Shown: in pieces, positions 32,868 to 40,320 of the stretch
How positions within the stretch are numbered: position 1 is the stretch's first letter
How the letters are laid out: each line of letters opens with the position of its first letter
Virus record (IMG/VR): IMGVR_UViG_3300048772_000080
Coordinates: 1-46,696 of that record
From: a virus
Reading direction: 5' to 3' (one strand)
Length of the DNA: 46,696 nt
Made by a program: the position numbers and the translations under genes
Notes under the pieces: generated by a model
Database searches by the model: none
Seen by the model: only the letters and a program-made list of their open reading frames with translations
What the model was told of the DNA's origin: nothing

Positions 32868-33217
32868 AGCCTATTCAGCCTCCCCGACTCCTGACACTCT
32901 CTATCCCAGTCAGTTGGCCCAATGGTTCGATCGGAGTCAATATGCGGCACAAGACTATCCTTATTCCTGCGAAGCCATGCTACCTCTTCAGGAAATTCGC
33001 GCTCCGCGATAGTCTCTACCGGCTCTAAGCCTTCGATCTCCTCAAACTCATCCGGTTTTACCCCGAGTAGCTGTCCATCTGGAAGCACTACCGAAACCGC
33101 TCCGTGCGGATTCCTGACGGCATCATGGATACCCTTATCGGCGATTAACTTGTGACCGATAGGCCAGTCCCCGTGAACCATACGCGGCAGGTAAATCTTG
33201 AAAGTTTCGTCCGCCAT
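32864..33217 (-). CDS. Hypothetical protein (117 aa)
   Basis: From ATG 33217 (MADETFKIYLPRMVHGDWPI). Contains GAVSVVLPDGQLLGVKPDEF and an acidic middle. TAATG overlap with the 56-aa gene supports this start. No family is recognised. Confidence 0.6.
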   Translation of the reverse strand: MADETFKIYLPRMVHGDWPIGHKLIADKGIHDAVRNPHGAVSVVLPDGQLLGVKPDEFEEIEGLEPVETIAEREFPEEVAWLRRNKDSLVPHIDSDRTIGPTDWDRECQESGRLNRL

Positions 33218-33387
33218 TACTTGATCTCCCACATAACCCTCACTCCCTTACATCCTCCACCCTTCGCTGGACGGTACAGGCTGGAGATAAGTTTGTAGCG
33301 AGGATACTCTAACTCGCAGGGAGCCGATTCGATTGCGGCCATGATGTGCGAACGAGCGATACTTACTGGTTTTTTGGTAGTTGTCAT
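33217..33387 (-). CDS. Small hypothetical protein (56 aa)
   Basis: Reads MTTTKKPVSIARSHIMAAIE then SAPCELEYPRYKLISSLYRP, ending GVRVMWEIK. ATGA/TAATG overlaps on both sides. It shows no recognisable fold. Confidence 0.6.
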   Translation of the reverse strand: MTTTKKPVSIARSHIMAAIESAPCELEYPRYKLISSLYRPAKGGGCKGVRVMWEIK

Positions 33388-33542
33388 TTTGATCCCTTCT
33401 TTGGACTCGGATTCTTGATACGTTGAAGTTGAGCACGTTTGATTTGGTTGTCGATCTTAAATCCTTCGAGTGTAGCCTTGTCGATCTGAAGGCGCATCTC
33501 TTCTCTATCTAACTCTATATCTTCTATATTCCTCTTTTTCAC
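33384..33542 (-). CDS. Small charged protein (52 aa)
   Basis: GTG start overlaps the upstream stop (GTGA). Sequence MKKRNIEDIELDREEMRLQI, DKATLEGFKIDNQIKRAQLQ is a likely helix with a basic tail (PSPKKGSK). Function unknown. Confidence 0.55.
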   Translation of the reverse strand: MKKRNIEDIELDREEMRLQIDKATLEGFKIDNQIKRAQLQRIKNPSPKKGSK

Positions 33543-33745
33543 TTATTCTCCTTTTCGTTCCAAATCGGGTTATTGACGCGGTGAGTGTCACGGTCAGAGC
33601 CGATGGTGTGCTCTGCCAGCTTAGTTTGAATGTTGGCAACCTGTTCCTGCCATGTTCGGGCGGGAGCGCAACCACACCCATACTGTAGGTCGATGGGGCG
33701 ATGGCACCTATCGCAAATCTTGTCAGTAGAAGGCGTATTGCTCAT
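33539..33745 (-). CDS. Small zinc-binding protein (68 aa)
   Basis: From ATG 33745 (TGATG overlap): MSNTPSTDKICDRCHRPIDL, then CGCAPARTWQEQVANIQTKL. CxxC plus CGC gives a likely zinc site at the N-terminus. The rest is charged. Function unknown. Confidence 0.6.
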   Translation of the reverse strand: MSNTPSTDKICDRCHRPIDLQYGCGCAPARTWQEQVANIQTKLAEHTIGSDRDTHRVNNPIWNEKENK

Positions 33746-34176
33746 CAGACTCCCTTCGGTGGTTCGGGCAACGGCATCCAGTGAGTGACATGCCCCACCC
33801 ATTGCCGAGTGCGCCGGTCGGTGAAACATCTGGCAATCTCGATCCATGAGGGAAGACTACCCGCTCCAACACGATAAGCGAGAACGTCGCAATCAGTTTC
33901 CGGCAACCGATCTTTCACGCTGATCCATGCGGGCGGTACGGCTACCGGAGTAGCCGCCGTGGGGGAAGGGGTTTGCGATGCGGAGGGGTGTGGTGCGGCA
34001 CGTTTCTGTTCCTTCTTTCGTTCGTAGGCTATAACTCGTCGATCATACTTGCGCACTAATTTCCAATCTTCACCCACATAAGCTAGGGCGTCGCGCTCTC
34101 CGCCGTCTTGCCAAATCTTATCGCCGCTTTCAAACAAACCGGAAATAGCTGCTTGGCAAACTTCTCGGTCGCTCAT
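33745..34176 (-). CDS. DUF551-domain protein (143 aa)
   Basis: The C-terminal half has AWISVKDRLPETDCDVLAYR, then GHVTHWMPLPEPPKG, the diagnostic pattern of DUF551. The N-terminal half has SDREVCQAAISGLFESGDKI and a Pro/Ser-rich linker. DUF551 proteins are common in phages and prophages with unknown function. Confidence 0.8.
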   Translation of the reverse strand: MSDREVCQAAISGLFESGDKIWQDGGERDALAYVGEDWKLVRKYDRRVIAYERKKEQKRAAPHPSASQTPSPTAATPVAVPPAWISVKDRLPETDCDVLAYRVGAGSLPSWIEIARCFTDRRTRQWVGHVTHWMPLPEPPKGV

Positions 34177-34201
34177 TTCACTCCTATCGCCCGCTCAGGG
34201 G

Positions 34202-34339
34202 CTACTGCTTTGCAAGACGCTTCAACGCTGGATAATACTTCGCTATCGTGTTCCTAAATGCAACCGGCACGCTGGCTGGAAGCAGCGGAAGATTCTTATT
34301 TGTTACTGCCAGCAATCGGCGGACTTTGGCAGCCATCAT
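34202..34339 (-). CDS. Small basic protein (45 aa)
   Basis: From ATG 34339: MMAAKVRRLLAVTNKNLPLL then PASVPVAFRNTIAKYYPALK. A GAGGAG site lies just upstream. Very basic and hydrophobic; function unknown. Confidence 0.55.
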   Translation of the reverse strand: MMAAKVRRLLAVTNKNLPLLPASVPVAFRNTIAKYYPALKRLAKQ

Positions 34340-34364
34340 CGTACTCCTCTCGCCCCTCAGGGGG

Positions 34365-34538
34365 CTACTGCTTAGAACGATCCAGCAACCATAGATAGTC
34401 CAGGGCGTCCACATAAGGTCCACTATCGCCCACCATAAAAACGCGAACAGTCTCAGGCTTCCAATATTCGTTAGGATCAGATTGCGTGTCGATTCCAAGT
34501 CTGCGTGCCTCATCATAAAAGTTCGTCTCTTCGGCCAT
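34365..34538 (-). CDS. Small hypothetical protein (57 aa)
   Basis: From ATG 34538: MAEETNFYDEARRLGIDTQS, then RVFMVGDSGPYVDALDYLWL. GAGGAA precedes the start. No family is recognised. Confidence 0.55.
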   Translation of the reverse strand: MAEETNFYDEARRLGIDTQSDPNEYWKPETVRVFMVGDSGPYVDALDYLWLLDRSKQ

Positions 34539-34600
34539 CACTATTCCTCTTTTCTCGCCACCCACAGACGTGAGCAGCAGGTTCTCAAACCTGGGTTCGT

Positions 34601-34771
34601 TCACTTCGCCTCAGCGATTCGGTACTCTTCATCAGGCCAATCCTTCTTTGCCCTTGCCAGAGCCTTCACTGCCGCTCGTTTTGAAACTGGTTTTCCTTGC
34701 CGCGTCCACAAGGTACTACGCCAACGCCCGGATTGCTTGTGCCGTATCACATAAAGTGTCTTTTCAACCAT
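34601..34771 (-). CDS. Small basic protein (56 aa)
   Basis: Reads MVEKTLYVIRHKQSGRWRST, LWTRQGKPVSKRAAVKALAR, then KDWPDEEYRIAEAK. AAGGAG precedes the ATG. The beta-hairpin-like start and helical end resemble small RNA/DNA-binding phage proteins. Confidence 0.6.
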   Translation of the reverse strand: MVEKTLYVIRHKQSGRWRSTLWTRQGKPVSKRAAVKALARAKKDWPDEEYRIAEAK

Positions 34772-34772
34772 T

Positions 34773-34919
34773 TTACTTCTCCTTGTCTTCCTTCGGTACA
34801 GCCTCTCCCAAACATCCTAAATCTAAGCACCATCTCAAATCCGCATCCGCACTATGACGATACTCCTCTGGATCATCCTCGTCCTGTTCGATAGGCTGAA
34901 AACAGACCGCGCAGATCAT
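34773..34919 (-). CDS. Small Cys-rich protein (48 aa)
   Basis: Reads MICAVCFQPIEQDEDDPEEY then RHSADADLRWCLDLGCLGEA. CxxC near the N-terminus and two later Cys suggest a zinc site. Follows the 319-aa gene closely. Function unknown. Confidence 0.6.
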   Translation of the reverse strand: MICAVCFQPIEQDEDDPEEYRHSADADLRWCLDLGCLGEAVPKEDKEK

Positions 34920-34922
34920 GGC

Positions 34923-35882
34923 TCAATACTCTTCTTTCCTTATCGCCTGAAAATCTGCTAGTAACTCCGCAGGAACAAACTCGGCATAGATTCTACCGTA
35001 GTTCCATGTGCAGTCACGGAAAATCCTGCCGTCCCCGTCCCAATTCGTTATGTGGCTTTGAATGTCATCGAAGATCAATTGATCGTCTTCCGTCTCGATT
35101 TTGAATCCATCCAACCCTCTTTCTGCAAAGTCTGATCCTTCGCCCCAATCGCCTCTGTTCCGCTCAAGATAGTAGGCAAGCCTGAGATACTTATTCTTAC
35201 CAAGGAATAGGTCTCTTAGGTCACCCTCTTGAGTTTTAATGGGATCAAACCCATACTTCAAACAGAGAGCTATTCTGCGGCTCTCAGCCTCGATACGAGC
35301 AGTGTTTTTCGCTTCCTCCTGCTCTTTTGCGTGGGTCTTTGCGTCAATCTCTTCCTGCCACTTCTTGACTCGCTTTAGAAAATCCTGATACCAGATTTCG
35401 CTTTGCTCCCAAGTATCGTGAGTGTGAACCTTTGACCCCAAATACATCCAAGGGGCGTCCTGGCACTCTCGCTTAGTGTGCCTAGCCCTTGGCCCGGATA
35501 CTATAACCTCAACTCTGCTAGGAATGCCAGCGTTCTTGATTGAATCTAGCAGGAAGTTTACGATACGCTTGTTCTCAGCGCAGATGACTCGATTCTCTTC
35601 AACCAACAGCTTAGACTCTTCATACGCCTTCGCCGCTCTGGATAACGCAAGAGACGGAGTTGGTTCACTGTTGCCATATTGACTATACGACGGTCTACCA
35701 GCATCGTGAATGTGTGTTCCATAAGTAATTTTGTCGATAGGATAAGGTTTAGGCTCACGCACCTTTCCCGTCTGCGCATCAAGCAATCCTTGAAGCCGAA
35801 TCAACTCAGCCTTGAACTCCACTACCGCTGAATCTAGACGGTCGGCAGGATATTTCAGTTTCCCTAACTCGTCGTTTGCCAT
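34923..35882 (-). CDS. Coiled-coil hypothetical protein (319 aa)
   Basis: Charged helical regions at ~1-45 (ADRLDSAVVEFKAELIRLQG) and ~160-205 (DFLKRVKKWQEEIDAKTHAK) bracket a segment with SGPRARHTKRECQDAPWMYL. The C-terminus has DDIQSHITNWDGDGRIFRDC. CCGGGAG precedes the ATG. It could be a structural or regulatory protein; no family is recognised. Confidence 0.6.
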   Translation of the reverse strand: MANDELGKLKYPADRLDSAVVEFKAELIRLQGLLDAQTGKVREPKPYPIDKITYGTHIHDAGRPSYSQYGNSEPTPSLALSRAAKAYEESKLLVEENRVICAENKRIVNFLLDSIKNAGIPSRVEVIVSGPRARHTKRECQDAPWMYLGSKVHTHDTWEQSEIWYQDFLKRVKKWQEEIDAKTHAKEQEEAKNTARIEAESRRIALCLKYGFDPIKTQEGDLRDLFLGKNKYLRLAYYLERNRGDWGEGSDFAERGLDGFKIETEDDQLIFDDIQSHITNWDGDGRIFRDCTWNYGRIYAEFVPAELLADFQAIRKEEY

Positions 35883-35913
35883 TTCAGTTCTCTCCCGGCA
35901 GTACTAGTAACCT

Positions 35914-36108
35914 TCAACCCTTCACTAACGAAGTTTCAAACGTCACCGTCAGTTTCCTTGGCGCACAGTTTTCCGCGTCCGCCATTGCGCAAGCACAGTG
36001 CTCAAATACCGATTCTTCGCTAGGATAGACCTTTACAGACGTTTCTCCTAGTTCGTGATCGGCGGCGATTCCACAGCACCATACTTCAATTGTTCGCGTC
36101 CTCGTCAT
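35914..36108 (-). CDS. Small hypothetical protein (64 aa)
   Basis: Contains TIEVWCCGIAADHELGETSV and ESVFEHCACAMADAENCAPR, with five Cys. It overlaps the upstream gene by 23 bases. Function unknown. Confidence 0.55.
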   Translation of the reverse strand: MTRTRTIEVWCCGIAADHELGETSVKVYPSEESVFEHCACAMADAENCAPRKLTVTFETSLVKG

Positions 36109-36334
36109 AAATCATCTTCCCCCATTTCCTGTGTGGCCGTCTCTCGCTCAAAGAGTCTCCTGTTATTTCTACTCCATCCGTCATCTGTTCTCGCGCTATC
36201 CAGCCACGACAAGCCCAAATCATCTCATTCCTGCCGCCGCCCGATCTCATGTACTGACCGTGAGCCTTCCACCACTGCTGGAAAGGATGGCGTGGATCAT
36301 CGAAGTCGCGGAACCTTGTGCGGAAGTCGTCCAT
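36086..36334 (-). CDS. Conserved-looking phage hypothetical protein (82 aa)
   Basis: FRDFDDPRHPFQQWWKAHGQ and GGRNEMIWACRGWIAREQMT form a recognisable aromatic-rich pattern. Ends overlap its neighbours. Function unknown. Confidence 0.6.
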   Translation of the reverse strand: MDDFRTRFRDFDDPRHPFQQWWKAHGQYMRSGGGRNEMIWACRGWIAREQMTDGVEITGDSLSERRPHRKWGKMIYDEDANN

Positions 36335-36335
36335 A

Positions 36336-36530
36336 TTATGCCTGCCTATCTCTTAATCCCCACGGAATGGGATTCTTCGGGAACATCGGCTCTTTCACTG
36401 GCCTTGGTTCCTCGTGTTTCGTTACTTCAAAGATAGTCGCGCAGGAACCACAGACATAAGCATTGAACGTATATTGATGCTCGTCGGTAATACGCTTCTT
36501 ACGCAGTGTATTATGCGGACAATCTTGCAT
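36336..36530 (-). CDS. Small zinc-binding protein (64 aa)
   Basis: CPHNTLRKKRITDEHQYTFN then YVCGSCATIFEVTKHEEPRP gives CxxxH-like and CxxC ligands. TAATG overlap with the upstream 59-aa gene. Function unknown. Confidence 0.6.
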   Translation of the reverse strand: MQDCPHNTLRKKRITDEHQYTFNAYVCGSCATIFEVTKHEEPRPVKEPMFPKNPIPWGLRDRQA

Positions 36531-36709
36531 TACTTTACTCCTAGCGCACGCAAGTCTTGAATAGCCTTTGCCCGTGCGCAGAGATGAGGTTCTCTATCTA
36601 GGTTCCCGGTACACCACGGACACGCCATAATAGCATCGTCCTGTCCAGTTTGAGGTATCTCGTATTCTTGGCATCCACAGCAGGGACACTCTGTAATCTC
36701 AGCCATCAT
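36530..36709 (-). CDS. Small double-CxxC zinc protein (59 aa)
   Basis: MMAEITECPCCGCQEYEIPQ and IMACPWCTGNLDREPHLCAR give two CxxC pairs and a further Cys/His. A second ATG at 36706 is equally possible. Function unknown. Confidence 0.65.
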   Translation of the reverse strand: MMAEITECPCCGCQEYEIPQTGQDDAIMACPWCTGNLDREPHLCARAKAIQDLRALGVK

Positions 36710-36721
36710 GCTCTCCGTTTG

Positions 36722-37360
36722 CTACAGTAATGCGTTTGCGATTCTACCTTTCAACTCTGCTACCTTCTCCTCTGCTGCCAAAGCACGTCCTTCCCAATGC
36801 TTCATATACGAATCCACGTTAGGATTTCGTATAGCGATCTCTACAGTACCCCACGTCTCCCAATTCCTTAGCTGCGAACGGAGTTGGGCGTTAATATCGC
36901 GGGTAGCCTTAAGTTCACGCATGGATATGCGGAGTTGTATAGAGTCTACAGTTTCCGACTCCTGCGCGGGAGATTTCCAAGACTCTACAAGTCTACGCGC
37001 CGCTGTGGGATAGTTTAGATGATATTGATGTACGGGACATTCCATCGCATGACATCCCCAATCCATACCTTTATCCGCTCCACAAGTACAATCTGGCTCT
37101 CCCGTCGCTACCGCTTGCGCAAGTTCGGGAGATTCCTTTGGCTCAGGATAGTTGCGTTTCAGTTCGTCGGCGGTTAGATTCTGTGAGCATGTAGGCCATT
37201 GCGGACATTGTGGGAACGCTCCTACGTCGCCAAAATACTCCCCATGACGGAAACAGTTCCCTTTGCCACGGTGCCCTCCCTCATGCCCCTTATCAAGCGC
37301 ACAGGAAATCCACGACGCTCCAGCAATAACAGTGATTACATGCTCTCCACACAATTCCAT
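36722..37360 (-). CDS. Cys/His-rich hypothetical protein (212 aa)
   Basis: The first half is rich in Cys/His (ISCALDKGHEGGHRGKGNCF, CTCGADKGMDWGCHAMECPV), the second half is helical (RDINAQLRSQLRNWETWGTV, EEKVAELKGRIANALL). The His/Cys spacing suggests one or two zinc sites. Function unknown. Confidence 0.6.
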   Translation of the reverse strand: MELCGEHVITVIAGASWISCALDKGHEGGHRGKGNCFRHGEYFGDVGAFPQCPQWPTCSQNLTADELKRNYPEPKESPELAQAVATGEPDCTCGADKGMDWGCHAMECPVHQYHLNYPTAARRLVESWKSPAQESETVDSIQLRISMRELKATRDINAQLRSQLRNWETWGTVEIAIRNPNVDSYMKHWEGRALAAEEKVAELKGRIANALL

Positions 37361-37363
37361 CGC

Positions 37364-37534
37364 TTATTCTCCTCCCGCCTTCGTACACTTCTCGCACAGC
37401 GGCCCCGCAAGGTCTCTGGGTGTGGTTCCCATCCCAATACAGACGCGGCAAAATAGCCGGTGACAGATATTACAGCGTATCCTCTTCGCCGTCTCTTTTC
37501 CGCAATGCTGGCAATGCTTCAATTCCCGATTCAT
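37364..37534 (-). CDS. RING/FYVE-like cross-brace zinc protein (56 aa)
   Basis: Sequence MNRELKHCQHCGKETAKRIR then CNICHRLFCRVCIGMGTTPR and LCEKC. Eight cysteines in CxxC pairs, with the RCNICHRLFCRVC core, look like a cross-brace zinc fold. Such a domain in a phage small protein could bind host proteins. Confidence 0.65.
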   Translation of the reverse strand: MNRELKHCQHCGKETAKRIRCNICHRLFCRVCIGMGTTPRDLAGPLCEKCTKAGGE

Positions 37535-37558
37535 CCTGTTCCTCCCTATCCAAATGCA

Positions 37559-37801
37559 CTACAGTTTTATACCTTCGAGTGATTCCACATACTGCTTGTA
37601 TAGAGCATCGCTGATTGCTTTGACATCTTCCGGTAGCCAATCATACTCCCTCTGCACGGCGGGCGCAGCAACTTTCTCGATAATCTCACGCTGAAGACGG
37701 CAGAGCGCAAGGAGTTTATCAAAGTCTTTGGCGAGTACGAACTCGTCACCAGTCAAGTCAATATGACCCCGTTTTACTTTCTCTGGATCAAAAACACTCA
37801 T
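37559..37801 (-). CDS. Hypothetical protein (80 aa)
   Basis: From ATG 37801 (GGGAGGG upstream): MSVFDPEKVKRGHIDLTGDE then LALCRLQREIIEKVAAPAVQ. Mostly helical. No family is recognised. Confidence 0.6.
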   Translation of the reverse strand: MSVFDPEKVKRGHIDLTGDEFVLAKDFDKLLALCRLQREIIEKVAAPAVQREYDWLPEDVKAISDALYKQYVESLEGIKL

Positions 37802-37814
37802 CTCGCAACCCTCC

Positions 37815-38009
37815 CTACCAGCGACTTTCGTTTGTCGTAACCTTTGCAACCAAGTCCACAGGATACGCAGTGGTCGCGTCCCACACGTCCTTAACGATCA
37901 CGAAGTCTCCCTCGTACCGCACTGAGTTTGTCCATGAGCCGCCAGGACGACGCTGCTCAGGGATATGCTTAATTGTCCCATCCCGAAACTCAATAGTGAT
38001 TGCGCTCAT
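37815..38009 (-). CDS. Small beta-rich protein (64 aa)
   Basis: SAITIEFRDGTIKHIPEQRR, then SVRYEGDFVIVKDVWDATTA. ATGA overlap with the membrane protein upstream. Function unknown. Confidence 0.6.
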   Translation of the reverse strand: MSAITIEFRDGTIKHIPEQRRPGGSWTNSVRYEGDFVIVKDVWDATTAYPVDLVAKVTTNESRW

Positions 38010-38149
38010 CGCGTGAACCTCCCCTTTGCGTCCCGCTTCAACTTATCCCCACGCGACTTACCAAGATCGTATCCTACGCCGAACCCGATGATAAATCCTG
38101 CCGCTAGAACCAAGAATAACGCTACAATGGCTGCATTTACTGAGATCAT
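38006..38149 (-). CDS. Single-helix membrane protein (47 aa)
   Basis: MISVNAAIVALFLVLAAGFI then IGFGVGYDLGKSRGDKLKRD: an N-terminal transmembrane helix with a basic cytoplasmic tail. Start and stop overlap neighbours by ATGA. It could anchor a complex, or act as a small inhibitor or holin-like protein. Confidence 0.6.
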   Translation of the reverse strand: MISVNAAIVALFLVLAAGFIIGFGVGYDLGKSRGDKLKRDAKGRFTR

Positions 38150-38727
38150 CCGTCTACCCCTTTCTGCTCTCCAACTCCCACCACACCGCTTTCAACGCCA
38201 TCATCACCCTTCGATACGGCTTCAACAGTTCGTCTATCTTCTCCTGCCGCGCCTCCCGCTTCAACGCCATCCAATCCTCCCGAATTTTCGGCGATAATTT
38301 CCGCCCACTGCTCTTTACTGTACCCCCTCTTATCTTCCTCCGTCAGAGGCGGTTGCCCGTCAAAAATAGATGGACGGGTTCTTTCCGGCAACTCACCGAA
38401 CCGATCCGGCAAATCATCATCCTGCGCTTTACTCGTAAGATGTTCGGCATGACAGTAATCGCAAATAACCTTCCCATCCACGATATTCTCGTTTCCGCGT
38501 ACTCCCCCCTTAGTGCCGTGGCAAACTTCGCAATCATCCTGAGCTTTACCCTCAAGCGGCAGGGTAGGGGTGCCCCGAACGCCAGTCGCGATTTTTTCGG
38601 CGGCAGTAACCACCCCACGACAGCGTGGGCAGCGGTTAGACTGCATAAACGTGCTCCTGATGCCCTTCCAGACACAGGCGGTACATGCAACCTTGACCTT
38701 CGGATATTTATTCCTTCCCGGCCTCAT
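38146..38727 (-). CDS. Multi-zinc-ribbon protein with acidic tail (193 aa)
   Basis: VKVACTACVWKGIRSTFMQS and NRCPRCRGVV form one ribbon; DCEVCHGTKGG and VICDYCHAEH another. The tail (~110-193) is acidic and Gly-rich. ATGA overlap with the first gene of the operon. Likely binds nucleic acid or RNA polymerase; not proven. Confidence 0.6.
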   Translation of the reverse strand: MRPGRNKYPKVKVACTACVWKGIRSTFMQSNRCPRCRGVVTAAEKIATGVRGTPTLPLEGKAQDDCEVCHGTKGGVRGNENIVDGKVICDYCHAEHLTSKAQDDDLPDRFGELPERTRPSIFDGQPPLTEEDKRGYSKEQWAEIIAENSGGLDGVEAGGAAGEDRRTVEAVSKGDDGVESGVVGVGEQKGVDG

Positions 38728-39248
38728 TCTACCCTCCCTTGCTCACGGCCATATATCCCGCAAGACTGATCCCCACACGCCCACTTCCCCTTCGCCGCAA
38801 CCATCTCCTCGCCACACAGCGAACAAGGCTTGGCTCCCGCAATAAACGATTCCTGAATTACCCCACACTCAGGGCATCCATCAATAATCCCTCTCCCACC
38901 ACACACAGGACAAATCTCTACGAAATTCCCGTCCTCCCCCATCGTCGGCGTAATTATTACATTATTCTTGATCCCCGCAACCAACCCGCGCAATTCATCC
39001 AAGACCTTTCCCTTATCCTCCACTGGGGTCGTATCAATAACTGGGAAATAATCCCCATATTCCCGTTTACCCATAGGCGCGCAGGCAGGGTTTTCCCCAA
39101 CCACCCACGCCAAATCATCCGCGATTTTTTTTCGGGACTCAAATATCGCTACGCAGTAATCCTTGATCCCCATAGCCGCCTGTGCCGCCTCCACTCGCAG
39201 CGCATGTGCCAAATCATCGGGTACATCCCGCAAATTCAAAACCGCCAT
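38724..39248 (-). CDS. RHH-like/zinc-ribbon fusion, first gene of leftward operon (174 aa)
   Basis: The N-terminal ~40 residues (MAVLNLRDVPDDLAHALRVE, AAQAAMGIKDYCVAIF) resemble a ribbon-helix-helix (FitA/Arc-like) DNA-binding segment. The C-terminal half has two Cys clusters, CPVCGGRGIIDGCPECG and CSLCGEEM...CGDQSC. GGGAGG lies upstream of ATG 39248. Being promoter-proximal, it is a good candidate early regulator. Confidence 0.7.
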   Translation of the reverse strand: MAVLNLRDVPDDLAHALRVEAAQAAMGIKDYCVAIFESRKKIADDLAWVVGENPACAPMGKREYGDYFPVIDTTPVEDKGKVLDELRGLVAGIKNNVIITPTMGEDGNFVEICPVCGGRGIIDGCPECGVIQESFIAGAKPCSLCGEEMVAAKGKWACGDQSCGIYGREQGRVE

Positions 39249-39276
39249 CTTGAGTTTCCTCCCTATCTGTGTTCCC

Positions 39277-39305
39277 GTTGTAACAGACACACAGAACCGT
39301 GTCAA
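39277..39305 (-). promoter_or_regulatory. Main leftward promoter
   Basis: On the minus strand TTGACA (39300-39305), 17 bases, TACAAC (39277-39282), about 30 bases before the first gene's start codon. It would initiate the long leftward run of small genes. The HNH gene begins divergently only 17 bases away. Confidence 0.6.
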
Positions 39306-39321
39306 GTGTTTTGGAGAAAAA

Positions 39322-40032
39322 ATGTCAGACTCGGAACTTTCTTGGGGAGACTTCGATAATCCAATGCCCCTACCGCGAAAAATAAAGCGGTGCAAAAAAT
39401 GTGGCACAGATCACTATATAGGCGATGGCTGCGAAACCTGCCGGAAAAAACGCCTTGCTGAGTGGCACCAGAAAAATGGTGTGCGCATCCGCATCAAAAC
39501 CAAAGAATACAGCGCAACCCACAAAGCAGAACGCCGCGCACGTTGGAATAAATACCGCGCCGAACATTTAGAAGAAGTGAGGGCAAAAGAGAAAATCTGG
39601 CGAGACAAAAATCGAGAAAAAGATAAAGCTCGTAAGCGTGAAAATAACATAATAAACCCATATTCTAAATCGTGGGAACAAAAGGCCGCGCAACGATGCA
39701 ATAAACGTGCCCGTCAAAAGCATGTCCCTGGTGGCATGAAGCCAGCCGACCTCTATGATTCAAATACCGGAATACTCCCCGTTTTTTGCCCGATATTCCC
39801 CCATATCAAGCTCGATTACAACGCAGGTTCCGACATGCGCTGCTGGGCTAGTGTTGACCGTAAAGTGCCAGAACTCGGCTACACCCCCGGAAATGTTTGG
39901 GTAATCTCGATGGCCGCAAATACTTGGAAATCAAACGGTTCCAACCCCTCCGAACGTGCCAAAATTTCTAAATTAATGACTCAGAAAAAATCCAAAACTA
40001 AAATTTCAGAATCCCAAATTCCCCTATTTTAG
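39322..40032 (+). CDS. HNH-type endonuclease (236 aa)
   Basis: ATG 39322 has GGAG upstream. N-terminal zinc pairs (CKKCGTDHYIGDGCETCRKK) are followed by a basic helical linker and a C-terminal nuclease core (CPIFPHIKLDYN, CWASVDRKVPELGYTPGNVW, VISMAANTWKSN). The S[LV]DR...GY.PGNVWVIS pattern is common in phage HNH-like/endonuclease VII-related enzymes. A free-standing homing or recombination nuclease is likely. Confidence 0.75.
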   Translation: MSDSELSWGDFDNPMPLPRKIKRCKKCGTDHYIGDGCETCRKKRLAEWHQKNGVRIRIKTKEYSATHKAERRARWNKYRAEHLEEVRAKEKIWRDKNREKDKARKRENNIINPYSKSWEQKAAQRCNKRARQKHVPGGMKPADLYDSNTGILPVFCPIFPHIKLDYNAGSDMRCWASVDRKVPELGYTPGNVWVISMAANTWKSNGSNPSERAKISKLMTQKKSKTKISESQIPLF

Positions 40033-40160
40033 AGTAATAAATAGTATCTCTGCGCCTCAATATACGACCCCCTATAATTTTTATTCCATTTTACATCCTG
40101 CGCCTTCTCGTGTTCCCTATTCGTAAGTCGAACGCTAAAACACGTCGATGCAATCAGATA

Positions 40161-40201
40161 GGTTGTCACCCCCGGACAACTGAAAACAGTTATAGACAAC
40201 C
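40161..40201. repeat. Nested dyads
   Basis: GGTTGTC (40161-40167) pairs with GACAAC (40175-40180) or GACAACC (40195-40201). In between, AACTG-AAAA-CAGTT (40178-40191) is a second palindrome. They lie just ahead of the GGGGGCAT repeats. Confidence 0.6.
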
Positions 40202-40204
40202 TGC

Positions 40205-40320
40205 GGGGGCATCTGGGGGCATATCCGATCTAAATGTACAGATTAAGCAATGCCCCCTTATGCCCCATCAAATAGTACCCTCATAACGCGCTGATAGTAG
40301 GGTGTTTATGCCCCTATGCC
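40205..40320. repeat. Iteron-like GGGGGCAT array
   Basis: Two GGGGGCAT copies start at 40205 and 40215. Inverted copies, ATGCCCCC at 40250 and ATGCCCC at 40260, mirror them. Another ATGCCCC starts at 40308 and a partial ATGCC at 40316. Paired copies are 10 bases apart, on the same face of the helix. Confidence 0.7.

Noticed and set aside
38739-39359. Plus-strand ORF of 206 codons opposite the RHH/zinc gene
   Set aside because: Its sequence is low-complexity and basic with no motif, and it sits opposite clear zinc-ribbon codons.
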